Shown here: positions 52,555-60,139 of the stretch, piece after piece
Layout of the letters: each line of letters opens with the position of its first letter
Position numbering within the stretch: the first letter of the stretch is position 1
Source: VAXT01 sp963827725
GTDB taxonomy: Bacteria > Actinomycetota > Thermoleophilia > Gaiellales > Gaiellaceae
Reading direction: 5' to 3'
Length of the DNA stretch: 64,000 nt
NCBI GenBank assembly: GCA_963827725.1
Contig: CAWHBM010000001.1
Coordinates: 868,001 to 932,000 of the forward strand
Program-made: the position numbers and the translations under genes
Notes under the pieces: model-generated
Databases searched by the model: none
The model's input: only the letters and a program-made list of their open reading frames with translations
What the model was told of the DNA's origin: nothing

Positions 52555-53036
52555 TCCGGCTGAGGCTGTTCCTCGAGCGCGTCGGGCTGAAGCGGATCCT
52601 CGTGGTCACGCTCGTGGTGGTCGCGCTCGCCGCTGCCGGAGCCGTCGGCGCGGTCGTCATGCTCGGAGGGGATAAGAAGGCTTCGACGACCACGACCAGC
52701 CAGGACAGCGGCACCAACCTCTTCTACCTGAGAGGGACGGCGCCGAAGGTCACGGTCCAGGGCTGCGTGATGTACATCCGCTTCACGTGGAGGCCGGATT
52801 ACCACGCCGATCAGTACATCGGCGCACCGGCCAGGATCATGGCCTCCGGAACCGAGATCGAGGGGCCGTACCAGAAGACTTTCACCGCTTCCGGTGTGAG
52901 CCTCGACGTGGGGCCGATCACCCTTGGCGGCGGCTACCGGCTCTGGTCGGCGAGAGTCTCGTCGCTGGACGGCGATCCTCCGGGGAACGACACCACGATC
53001 CAGGCCGGCCCGCCGTCGACCGTCAAGTGCGACTGA
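52551..53036 (+). CDS. Hypothetical single-pass membrane protein
   Basis: 161 residues. One membrane helix (about residues 16-40) follows a basic N-terminus with LERVGLKRILVV; the remainder, after a Thr/Ser-rich linker, is a small extracytoplasmic beta-rich domain with a Cys pair (QGCVMYIRF and VKCD). No family recognised. It is coupled to polA by an ATGA overlap, but that may reflect compact packing rather than function. Confidence 0.7.
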   Translation: MIRLRLFLERVGLKRILVVTLVVVALAAAGAVGAVVMLGGDKKASTTTTSQDSGTNLFYLRGTAPKVTVQGCVMYIRFTWRPDYHADQYIGAPARIMASGTEIEGPYQKTFTASGVSLDVGPITLGGGYRLWSARVSSLDGDPPGNDTTIQAGPPSTVKCD

Positions 53037-53077
53037 CAGCGGTTTTACGCGCCGAAAACGAGTCTTCGGCTCGCGGA

Positions 53078-53083
53078 TATACT
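53078..53083 (+). promoter_or_regulatory. -10 box for rpsA
   Basis: TATACT lies eleven bases before ATG 53095, giving a leader of only a few bases. No Shine-Dalgarno is present. Confidence 0.5.
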
Positions 53084-53094
53084 CCGCGCGCCAT

Positions 53095-54612
53095 ATGACC
53101 AACGAAACAGTTGACACGAGCACGGCCACGACGCTCACCGAGGAGAACGTCTGGACGACCGGGCCTGACGGGGAGCAGATCCCGAACTACGAGGCGACTT
53201 TCCCCACCATCAACGAGGGCGAGGTCGTCCACGGTCAGGTCGTCCGGGTGGACAAGGACGAGGTGCTCGTCGACATCGGTTACAAGTCGGAAGGAGTCAT
53301 CCCGGTCGCAGAGCTCTCCATCCGTCGGTCGGTCAATCCGGAGGACGAGGTCAAGCTCGGCGACGAGATCGATGCGCTCGTGCTCACGAAGGAGGACGCC
53401 GACGGCCGGCTGATCCTCTCGAAGAAGCGAGCCCGGTTCGAGATCGCCTGGAAGTCGATCGAAGGCGCTGCCGAGAGTGGCGAGCCGGTGAACGGGAAGG
53501 TGATTGAGGTCGTCAAGGGCGGTCTCATCCTCGACCTCGGCGTCCGCGGCTTCCTTCCGGCCTCCCTCGTCGACATCCGGCGCGTCCAGGACCTCGACGA
53601 GTTCCTCGGTCAGGAGCTTCGCTGCAAGGTGATCGAGCTCAACCGATCGCGCAACAACGTCGTTCTCTCACGACGCGCGGTCCTCGAGGACGAGCGCAAG
53701 GAGATGCGCACGGCGATCCTCGACCGGCTCTCGCCCGGCGACGTCGTCGAGGGGCAGATCTCCAACATCGTCGATTTCGGGGCGTTCGTGGACCTCGACG
53801 GGATGGACGGCCTGATCCACATCTCCGAGCTCTCCTGGAGCCACGTGAACCACCCTTCCGAGGTGCTCGAGATCGGGCAGGACGTGCAAGTGAAGGTGCT
53901 CGACATCGACCGCGATCGCCAGAGGATCTCGCTCGGGCTCAAGCAGACCCAGTCCGACCCGTGGCAGCAGGTCGTCGAGGCCTACAACGAGGAGGACATC
54001 GTCCAGGGCAAGGTGACGAAGGTCGTCACGTTCGGCGCCTTCGTCGAGATCATGCCCGGCGTCGAGGGCCTCGTGCACATCTCCGAGCTCGCCCAGCACC
54101 ACGTCGAGAATCCGCGGGAAATCGTCTCGCAGGGCGACGTGGTGAACGTGAAGATCATCGAGGTGGATGCCGACAGGCGACGGCTGTCGCTCTCGCTCAA
54201 GCGCGTCGAGGAGGCCGACGAGGTGCAGCCGCGGGCCGACGGACAGCCGCTGGAGACTCCGCTGCCGCCTCGCCTCGACCTCTCCGAGGAGGTCTTCCCC
54301 GAGGACGGCGAGCCGGTGGAAGAGAGAACCGGCGAAGAGGCAACGGACGAGGCCTTGGCCGAGACTCCGGTCGCAGAAACGGACGAGTCCGAGGCTCCGG
54401 CTGCCGAAGAGCCGGTTGTCGAGGCAGAGCCCGAGGAGCCGGTCGCGGAGTCGACACCCGATATTCCTGCCGCCGAGCCGGAGGAGCCGTCGGACGCCGA
54501 GCCTGACGCGAGCATCGAAGCCGACGCCGTTGATCCGACACACCAGGGCCCCGGCGACTCCGAAGGGCATGCGCCCTACGCGCCGGAAGAGGCTGAGCCC
54601 AAGCAGGACTAA
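53095..54612 (+). CDS. rpsA: 30S ribosomal protein S1
   Basis: 505 residues with four S1 RNA-binding domains at about 41-111, 129-194, 214-282 and 300-370. The third and fourth are the most canonical (VEGQISNIVDFGAFVDL; VQGKVTKVVTFGAFVEI). The last 130 residues are an acidic Glu/Pro/Ala-rich tail of low complexity. It unwinds and holds messages on the 30S subunit; four-domain S1 proteins are usual in actinobacteria. In a genome with many leaderless messages its role in initiation may be reduced. The coaE start overlaps its 3' end. Confidence 0.95.
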   Translation: MTNETVDTSTATTLTEENVWTTGPDGEQIPNYEATFPTINEGEVVHGQVVRVDKDEVLVDIGYKSEGVIPVAELSIRRSVNPEDEVKLGDEIDALVLTKEDADGRLILSKKRARFEIAWKSIEGAAESGEPVNGKVIEVVKGGLILDLGVRGFLPASLVDIRRVQDLDEFLGQELRCKVIELNRSRNNVVLSRRAVLEDERKEMRTAILDRLSPGDVVEGQISNIVDFGAFVDLDGMDGLIHISELSWSHVNHPSEVLEIGQDVQVKVLDIDRDRQRISLGLKQTQSDPWQQVVEAYNEEDIVQGKVTKVVTFGAFVEIMPGVEGLVHISELAQHHVENPREIVSQGDVVNVKIIEVDADRRRLSLSLKRVEEADEVQPRADGQPLETPLPPRLDLSEEVFPEDGEPVEERTGEEATDEALAETPVAETDESEAPAAEEPVVEAEPEEPVAESTPDIPAAEPEEPSDAEPDASIEADAVDPTHQGPGDSEGHAPYAPEEAEPKQD

Positions 54613-55170
54613 GCCGCTCGCGGTCGCAATCACCGGCGGCGTCGGAGCGGGGAAGAGCGAAGCGCTGGTCGCATTCGGCGCGGCACGGTGCCGCCACGAT
54701 CTCGAGCGACGAGGTCGTGCACGCGCTCTACGGAGACGAAGAGGTCAAGGCTGCGCTCCGGAGAGCGCTTCGGGACGAGCGACCGAGAATCCGTCAGCAA
54801 GCTCGTGGTCGCCGACCGCGAGGCGCTGCTCTGGCTCGAGGCCCTGTTGCACCCTCGCGTGCTGGCGCGGACCGAGGCCTGGCGCGACGAGCTCGCACAA
54901 CTGCCAGAGCCGCCTGCGCTCGTCGTCAACGAGGTGCCGCTTCTCTACGAGGCGGGCGCCGAGGGCCGCTTCGACGCCGTCGTCCTCATCACCGCTCCGC
55001 GCGAGCTTCGCGTGGAGCGCGCGGGCGAGCGCGTCGACGAACGGGAGGCGCGCCTGCTCCCCGAGCAGGAGAAGCTCGACCGAGCAGACTTCGCCTACGT
55101 CAACGACGGATCGCTCGAGGAGCTCGACGCCTTCGTCGCGGGGGTCGTGCGTACCCTCACCGGGCCATGA
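54569..55170 (+). CDS. coaE: Dephospho-CoA kinase, frameshifted
   Basis: Last enzyme of coenzyme A synthesis. P-loop AITGGVGAGKSEALVAFG is read from an ATG at 54569 inside the rpsA tail. The next segment, ISSDEVVHALYGDEEVKAALRRAL, with the conserved DxxxHxLY-type motif, lies one base later (from about 54690). SKLVVADREALLWLEALLHP, LVVNEVPLLYEAG and the end VVRTLTGP lie one further base later (from about 54790). Joined, the protein is about 195 residues, the normal length, with no missing block. Since CoaE is essential in most bacteria, two single-base sequence errors are the best explanation. It overlaps the next gene (ATGA). Confidence 0.85.
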
Positions 55171-55700
55171 GGCGGCTCGCAGCCAGCACGATCCTGATCG
55201 TCGCCGTCGCGGCGAGCTTCACCTACCTGCGCGCTGGCGAGCCCGCCTGGTTCCAGCGGCTTCGCTATCCGCTGCACTACGAACAGATCGTTCGAGGGCA
55301 CGCAGAGAACTACCGGCTAGACCCCGCGCTGTTGGCTGCGGTCATCTACCAGGAGAGCAAGTTCGAGGTCGACGCGAAGTCGGAAGCCGGCGCGATCGGC
55401 CTCATGCAGCTCCAGCCGGACACGGCGAGGGGCATCGCAATCCGCACCGGGGGCAGCCGCTTTCGGACGTCAGACCTCTACAACCCGGAGATCAACGTCC
55501 GCTACGGGTCGTGGTATCTCCGCCACCTGCTGAACAAGTACGAGGACGAGAAGCTCGCGCTCGCCGCCTACAACGCGGGTCAGAGCAACGTCGACGACTG
55601 GCGGGCGGAGGGGACGGGGATCCAGTTCGCCGAGACCCGTGCCTACGTCGACCGAGTCGCGGAGCTGAAGGAGACCTATCGCACTGCTTACGGGCTCTGA
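55167..55700 (+). CDS. Lytic transglycosylase (Slt-type, SLT domain)
   Basis: 177 residues. An N-terminal membrane anchor or signal (about 5-22) is followed by a GH23 SLT domain: ALLAAVIYQESKFEVDAKSEAGAIGLMQLQP with the catalytic Glu in QESKF, then NPEINVRYGSWYLRHLL and LALAAYNAGQSNVDDW. It cleaves peptidoglycan glycan strands to anhydro-muropeptides. The polA-rpsA-coaE-slt order recurs in actinobacteria. Confidence 0.92.
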   Translation: MRRLAASTILIVAVAASFTYLRAGEPAWFQRLRYPLHYEQIVRGHAENYRLDPALLAAVIYQESKFEVDAKSEAGAIGLMQLQPDTARGIAIRTGGSRFRTSDLYNPEINVRYGSWYLRHLLNKYEDEKLALAAYNAGQSNVDDWRAEGTGIQFAETRAYVDRVAELKETYRTAYGL

Positions 55701-55730
55701 GAGGCGGTTTTTGCTCAGAACAGGCCTGGA

Positions 55731-55775
55731 TGTCACAAAGACACTTGACAGACAGCGAAGTGATGTCATAATGAC
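55731..55775 (+). promoter_or_regulatory. Promoter with palindromic operators ahead of the RHH operon
   Basis: A consensus -35 TTGACA (55745-55750) and -10 CATAAT (55767-55772) are 16 bases apart, and ATG 55779 follows the -10 by six bases. GTCAT-A-ATGAC (55765-55775) is a perfect palindrome over the -10, and TGTCA/TGACA (55731-55735 and 55746-55750) flank the -35. Both are placed for autorepression by the ribbon-helix-helix protein encoded next. Confidence 0.75.
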
Positions 55776-55778
55776 GGC

Positions 55779-56228
55779 ATGGAGATGGCACGGTTTGTCG
55801 AGTCGCTCGAGTCCGACCTCGCCGCGGTTGCCGCGGTCGGGGACGACGAGACACGAGCGGCGGCCGAACGAGTCCTGCAGGCGATCCGCGGTTCCGCGGG
55901 GCTTCGCCTCCTGGACGCGCTCGGCGAGGCGGCGATGGAGCTCAATGCTCAGTTGCCGTCCGGGCACGTCGAGGTGCGGCTTTCGGGCCAGGACCCGGCG
56001 CTCGTGTACGTCGGCGAGGAGGAAGCCCCTCCAGCGCCGCCGGCAGACGACGGACTGACCTCCCGCATCACGCTCCGCCTTCCCGAGGCGCTCAAGGCCT
56101 CGATCGAGGCGGCAGCGGCCCGCGAGGGCGTCTCCGTGAACAGCTGGCTCGTGCGCGCGCTCTCGAAGGGCGTCGCCCCGCCAGTCCAGCGATCCGGCAA
56201 GAGGCTCCAGGGCTTTGCCCAGGGCTGA
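55779..56228 (+). CDS. HicB-like ribbon-helix-helix protein
   Basis: 149 residues. The C-terminal part, LTSRITLRLPEALKASIEAAAAREGVSVNSWLVRALSKG, has the short beta-strand (SRITLRL) and two helices of an Arc/HicB-type DNA-binding fold. The N-terminal 70 residues are helical, with VEVRLSGQDPALVY resembling the partial RNase H-like HicB domain. No HicA toxin gene is adjacent; instead a 30-codon ORF and a DUF4097 gene follow. It probably represses its own promoter through the palindromes at 55731-55775. Confidence 0.75.
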   Translation: MEMARFVESLESDLAAVAAVGDDETRAAAERVLQAIRGSAGLRLLDALGEAAMELNAQLPSGHVEVRLSGQDPALVYVGEEEAPPAPPADDGLTSRITLRLPEALKASIEAAAAREGVSVNSWLVRALSKGVAPPVQRSGKRLQGFAQG

Positions 56229-56244
56229 GAAGGAGGAGAGTCAG

Positions 56245-56337
56245 ATGACGAAGTTCTACCCATTGCCTTTCGGCCACGCCGAAGTGCGCGTCGACCGCCG
56301 TCCGTCGCGGCCACCGCGCCCGAAGAGGTCCCGATGA
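56245..56337 (+). CDS. 30-residue basic micro-protein
   Basis: ATG 56245 follows GGAGGAG (56231-56237) at ideal distance, and the TGA at 56335-56337 overlaps the ATG of the DUF4097 gene (ATGA). The product is 30 residues: a short hydrophobic start (MTKFYPLPFGHAEVRVD) and a tail of Arg, Pro and Ser (RPPRPKRSR) with at least nine Arg/Lys. The strong ribosome site and coupling argue for real translation. It could be a peptide factor or a translational coupler. No family known to me. Confidence 0.65.
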   Translation: MTKFYPLPFGHAEVRVDRRPSRPPRPKRSR

Positions 56338-57143
56338 GGCGCGAGACCTTCGAAACCCCTGGGCCGCTGCGCCTCAGCGTCCGAATTCCGTCCGGCCGAA
56401 TCGAGCTCGAGGCGGTCGAGGGCACCGAGACCGTCGTCGAGCTCGAGGCCTCGCCCGAGATCGAGGAGGAGGCTCGCATCGAGGTTCGACCGAGGCGCGA
56501 CGGCCACGAGGTGACCGTCCTCGTCGACCGCGGGATGTTCCGACGCTTCCGCGGTGATGTCAGGGCACGTGTCTCGGCGCCGCCCGGTGCCGAAGTCGAG
56601 GTCTCGACGGCCTCGGCCGACGTCGAGGGACGCGGCGATTTCGGAGCGCTGGAAGCGAACACCGCCTCCGGCGACGTCACCTTCGATCAGATCGAAGGAG
56701 ACGCAGAGGTCAACTCCGCAAGCGGTGACGTGAAGATCTCGCGGGTCACAGGCGGGCTCACCGCCAACACCGCCTCCGGGGACCTGGAAGTCGGGTTCGT
56801 AGGAGGGAGCGGAAAGGCGCGCTCAGCCTCGGGCGACGTCTTGATCGAAGAGGCCGATTCGTCGCTCAAGATTCAGACCGCCTCCGGCGACGTGGAGGCC
56901 GCCAGTGTCCGCGAGGGTGGCGTCACCCTCCAGACGGCCTCCGGCGACATCACGGTCGGCGTGAAGAAAGGCTCGAAGGCCTGGGTCTACGCGAAGACGA
57001 TGAGTGGCGAGACGAGCTCCGAGCTCGAGCTGGGCGACTCTCCGCCCGAGGGCGACGGACCACTCGTCGAGATCAGCGCGTCGGCCATGAGCGGCGACAT
57101 CACCGTCCGTAAGGCTAGGGAGGGTTTGGCGAAACATGGCTGA
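56334..57143 (+). CDS. DUF4097 beta-repeat protein
   Basis: 269 residues with a right-handed beta-helix-like repeat. TASGDV or a variant recurs about every 18-20 residues: TASADVEGRG, TASGDVTFDQ, SASGDVKISR, TASGDLEVGF, SASGDVLIEE, TASGDVEAAS, TASGDITVGV and MSGDITVRK. No signal peptide or membrane helix is visible, so unlike many DUF4097 proteins it is probably cytoplasmic. The repeats resemble surface scaffolds or bactofilin-like assemblies, but function is unknown. It shares an operon with the RHH protein and the micro-protein. Its last codons form the left arm of the fold-back element. Confidence 0.8.
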   Translation: MRRETFETPGPLRLSVRIPSGRIELEAVEGTETVVELEASPEIEEEARIEVRPRRDGHEVTVLVDRGMFRRFRGDVRARVSAPPGAEVEVSTASADVEGRGDFGALEANTASGDVTFDQIEGDAEVNSASGDVKISRVTGGLTANTASGDLEVGFVGGSGKARSASGDVLIEEADSSLKIQTASGDVEAASVREGGVTLQTASGDITVGVKKGSKAWVYAKTMSGETSSELELGDSPPEGDGPLVEISASAMSGDITVRKAREGLAKHG

Positions 57144-57280
57144 GCCGCCGGGCCGCGCTGCTCGCCCCGAGGCGGCGTCCTCAGTCGCACCCAGGCTTAC
57201 TAGCCTGGGCACTCCCTGCGTCCTTGCCTCGGAACGACCATCGCACCCCGGCGACGAGCAACGTTCCGCCAAACCCTCCC
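57118..57280. repeat. 163-bp imperfect palindrome (fold-back element)
   Basis: GGGAGGGTTTGGCG (57118-57131) is exactly inverted at 57267-57280; over 23 bases the match is 20 of 23. The centre, 57199, is the loop of a perfect hairpin, CCCAGGCT-TACT-AGCCTGGG (57190-57209). The regions in between also match in part (for example CGCCGGG and CCGAGGC on both arms), so the two arms look like one ancient inverted copy of about 80 bp. The left arm overlaps the end of the DUF4097 gene, and the right arm ends two bases before the MFS start. Confidence 0.8.
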
Positions 57281-57281
57281 A

Positions 57282-58520
57282 GTGAGTCGCTCCGAGATCC
57301 TCCGTCACCGGCCGCTGCGGGCACTGCTCGCGGCGGAGGTGATCTCGACGACGGGCGCGCAGATGACCTGGCTCGCGCTGCCCTGGTTCGTGCTCACCAC
57401 GACCGGCTCCCCAACGCAGATGACGGTCGTGATGATCGCCGAGCTCGCCGGCTTCGCCATCGCCGGCCTGCCGGCCGGGTCCTTCGTGCAGAGGTTCGGC
57501 GCGCGGCGCTCGATGCTCCTCACCGATGCGGCTCGCGCGCCGCTGATGATGCTCGTGCCCGTCCTCCACTGGACCGGCCACCTGTCGCTGCCGTGGCTCG
57601 TCGTGGTCGCCCTCTTGCTGGGCGTCCTCGGCGCGCCGTATTTCACCGCCCAGAGGGTGATCCTCCCGGAGCTGATCGGCGAGGACGAGACGACAATGAG
57701 CCAGGCCAACGCGCTCTTCCAGGGCGCGATCCGGGTGACCATGCTGCTCGGGCCTCCGATCGGCGGCGTCCTGATCGGCCTGATGGGAGCCGCGAACGTG
57801 CTGGTCGTCGATGCGGCGACCTACGTGGTCTCTTTCCTGATCGTCGTCTTGTTCGTGCCGGCAGGCGCTCGCACGGCCGAGGCCGACGACTCTCGCGGAA
57901 TCCTCGCCGGGCTGCGCTTTTTAGTCCACGAGCCGCTGCTTCGCGTCTGGATCCCTCTGTTCGTGGTCGGGGACGCGGCCTGGCAGGCGTTCTTTGCAGC
58001 TGTGCCCGTGCTGACCATCGAGCGCTTCGGAGCCGACGCTCGGGTTGCGGGCGCACTGTTCGCTGCCTTCGGGGCAGGGGCCCTCACCGGGAACTTCCTC
58101 TCGTTCAGGTTTCTCACGGAGCGCATGGACGGGCTGCGTCTGATCGCCCTCTCCGTGCCGTTCCAGGCCGCGCCTCTCTGGGTGCTTCCGCTCGACGTCG
58201 GCGCGCCCGCGCTGTTCGTCGCCGTCCTCGTGAGCGGCATCGCGAACGGCATCTGCAACCCGTCGATCCATTCGATCTGGACGCTCAGGATGCCGATCTC
58301 GATCCGTCCGAAGGCCATGGCCGCCAGCACCACCATCTGGGGCCTCGGAATGCCTCTCGGTCTCGTTCTGGCGGGCCCGGCTCTCTCGGTCTGGGGCACC
58401 GGTCCTGTCTTGATCGGGTTCGCCGCGGTTCAGAGCTTCTGCATGCTCGGCGTCGCCGTAGCGTCGCTGCGTGCGCGGCAGGTCTCGGTTACGTCTCCTC
58501 TTCCCGTTGGTTCGCCCTAG
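57282..58520 (+). CDS. MFS transporter
   Basis: 412 residues with about 12 membrane helices. The family's cytoplasmic loop after helix 2 is seen as PAGSFVQRFGARRSMLLTDAAR, a DxxGRR-like motif. The opening RHRPLRALLAAEVISTTGAQMTWLALPWFVL is typical of drug/multidrug-type MFS exporters in actinobacteria. GTG 57282 directly follows the fold-back element. Its 3' end overlaps DUF1360 by 32 bases. The substrate is unknown. Confidence 0.85.
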   Translation: MSRSEILRHRPLRALLAAEVISTTGAQMTWLALPWFVLTTTGSPTQMTVVMIAELAGFAIAGLPAGSFVQRFGARRSMLLTDAARAPLMMLVPVLHWTGHLSLPWLVVVALLLGVLGAPYFTAQRVILPELIGEDETTMSQANALFQGAIRVTMLLGPPIGGVLIGLMGAANVLVVDAATYVVSFLIVVLFVPAGARTAEADDSRGILAGLRFLVHEPLLRVWIPLFVVGDAAWQAFFAAVPVLTIERFGADARVAGALFAAFGAGALTGNFLSFRFLTERMDGLRLIALSVPFQAAPLWVLPLDVGAPALFVAVLVSGIANGICNPSIHSIWTLRMPISIRPKAMAASTTIWGLGMPLGLVLAGPALSVWGTGPVLIGFAAVQSFCMLGVAVASLRARQVSVTSPLPVGSP

Positions 58521-58974
58521 TCGTCAGGGCCGAGAAACCCGCCTGCAAGAAATCGTTGGCCGCGGCCGCGCCGAGCGACCACGTGAGCAGGCGCCCGAAG
58601 CGCGGAGCAACGATCTGCGTCGCCGCCAGGCCTGCTGCGGTCCACGTGCCGACGCAGCGCGTGCAGGTCACGAGCTCCCCGATCGCCTGCTCGATCCCGC
58701 CGCTTTTCACTGGCTCCTCATCCTCGGGCGAGACCGTGCCGGCCTGACCCTCCACGAACGGCTCGCGGAGGAAGCTCGTCACCGGGTCACGAGAGAGCGT
58801 CCGGGCGGCCTTGAAGCTCGCTGCCGAGAGGACTAGGAAATCGAGCGCGGTCTGGCACTGGGGGTCGCGCCCCAGCGCGCGGCCGAGCACACCGGCCGCG
58901 GCGAGGCCACCCGCAAAGGTGGCCATGATCGCCGCGTAGCTCCTGTAGGGCGGGCTTTCGCTTCGGGTCGCCAT
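58489..58974 (-). CDS. DUF1360 membrane protein
   Basis: 161 residues. Hydrophobic segments at about 14-30, 44-56 and 108-120, with a conserved block LDFLVLSAASFKAARTLSRDPVTSFLREPFV and CTRCVGTW, both typical of DUF1360 (the CxxCxGxW motif). Function unknown. ATG 58974 gives the family's N-terminus; reading upstream in the same frame runs into the tail of the M23 gene without a stop. The M23 gene ends about five bases before this start, so they may be one operon. Confidence 0.85.
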   Translation of the reverse strand: MATRSESPPYRSYAAIMATFAGGLAAAGVLGRALGRDPQCQTALDFLVLSAASFKAARTLSRDPVTSFLREPFVEGQAGTVSPEDEEPVKSGGIEQAIGELVTCTRCVGTWTAAGLAATQIVAPRFGRLLTWSLGAAAANDFLQAGFSALTTRANQREEET

Positions 58975-58978
58975 CGGC

Positions 58979-60039
58979 TCATGGCATTTCCACTGGGCTC
59001 TCGAACAAACCCTGACTACTCGGCCTTGGCGATCTTCGACGTCCGCGACGACGAGGTTTCCGCGCGTGTCGACGGCCTCGATCCGCAGGCGACTGATGCC
59101 CGGCGGGCAGACGGGACGCGTCGAAGCCGTGCGCGAGGAAGAAGCGGTAATGACCCGGCGCGCCGAGGCGGTTCTGACGCGTGCCCGGGGCGTAGATCGA
59201 GTCGTAGAGGCTCGCGCGGCAAGATCGCTGGCGGAAGTCCGCTGCGGTACGTCGGGCGATGATGCGGCGTGAGCCGTATGAGCAAGGCTCCATCGAATCC
59301 GCGCCGGCGTCACCGGCAGGTGCGACCAGGGCTTCGGCACGAGCATCGGGCGTCGGTGTCGAAGGCCTCGACGATGATCGTCGAAGTCGGCCCGTCAGGG
59401 CACTTGGCATCGAGCTGCGTAGCCATTGCGCAGGAACTCGACCGAGGTCACGGTCGGAGGCGTCCGGTCGACGTAGGGGCCGATGCCGCCTGGCGCGGAG
59501 CGGATTCACGATGACATTCCCGCGGCGTCTCTGCAAGGTGGACATGCTGCCACCTCCTGCGGACTGCACGTGCCCGAGCAAGTTGGTGGAGCGCGGACGA
59601 TCTGGCGATTGCGGACGGCCGGCACGACGTGCCAGTAACCGAACGTCCGTGTCGCACCCCTGACTGCGACGCGCGTGGCGGCCGCGTTCGATGAAGACCG
59701 TGTCCCGCCTCGACCGCGTAGACCGCGGGTCCCGTCGGGGGCCGAGATGTCGATCCCGAAATGAAACCTCTTCGCGTCGCCGTGCCCGTTGCGTGGGTCG
59801 TTCAAATAGCCGCGAACGGGGTGCTGCCGGTAGAAGGGCTTGACCGGCCATCCGTAGGAGGGGCGAACCGCGGCGCGGTTGGCGATCGAGCGAGTCTGGG
59901 TGAACTGCGGCCTCCGCAACCTCGTCACTCGAGCGGTCGCGGCATGAGATGCGAGGGCGAGGAGAAGGCTGGAGACGAGGACGGCGGAGGCTACGAACGG
60001 CCTGCAACGCCTGCTGATGAGTGCGGTCATGTTGGGCAT
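58979..60039 (-). CDS. M23 metallopeptidase, frameshifted
   Basis: Signal peptide from ATG 60039 (VASAVLVSSLLLALASHAA), then the peptidase domain: YGWPVKPFYRQHPVRGYLND and the zinc motif FHFGIDISAPDGT. HVHLAE, the second metal-binding HxH, and a C-terminal tail with SLYDSIYAPGTRQNRLGAP and HYRFFLAHGFD lie in other frames. At least four frame changes fall between about 59050 and 59750. The HxH and HxGxD motifs are both present, so the parent protein is a normal peptidoglycan endopeptidase of about 350 residues. The exact stop is uncertain; one frame ends at 58979. The break density is similar to that of the next gene. Confidence 0.65.
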
Positions 60040-60127
60040 GCCGCCACCGTCCGGCGGAGCCCAAACCGCCCCCTCACGACGCTCTAATCAGTCGCTAACG
60101 CGACTGTTCAGGCGGCGGCGGGAGTGC

Positions 60128-60133
60128 TACAAA
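60128..60133 (+). promoter_or_regulatory. -10 box for the STAND regulator
   Basis: TACAAA is six bases before ATG 60140, so the message would be leaderless. The 100-bp gap before it separates this gene from the divergent M23 gene. Confidence 0.5.
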
Positions 60134-60139
60134 CCGCAC

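Noticed and set aside
55779..56228. A HicAB toxin-antitoxin pair
   Set aside because: The RHH protein looks HicB-like, but no HicA (short dsRBD-like protein with His) is encoded on either side.
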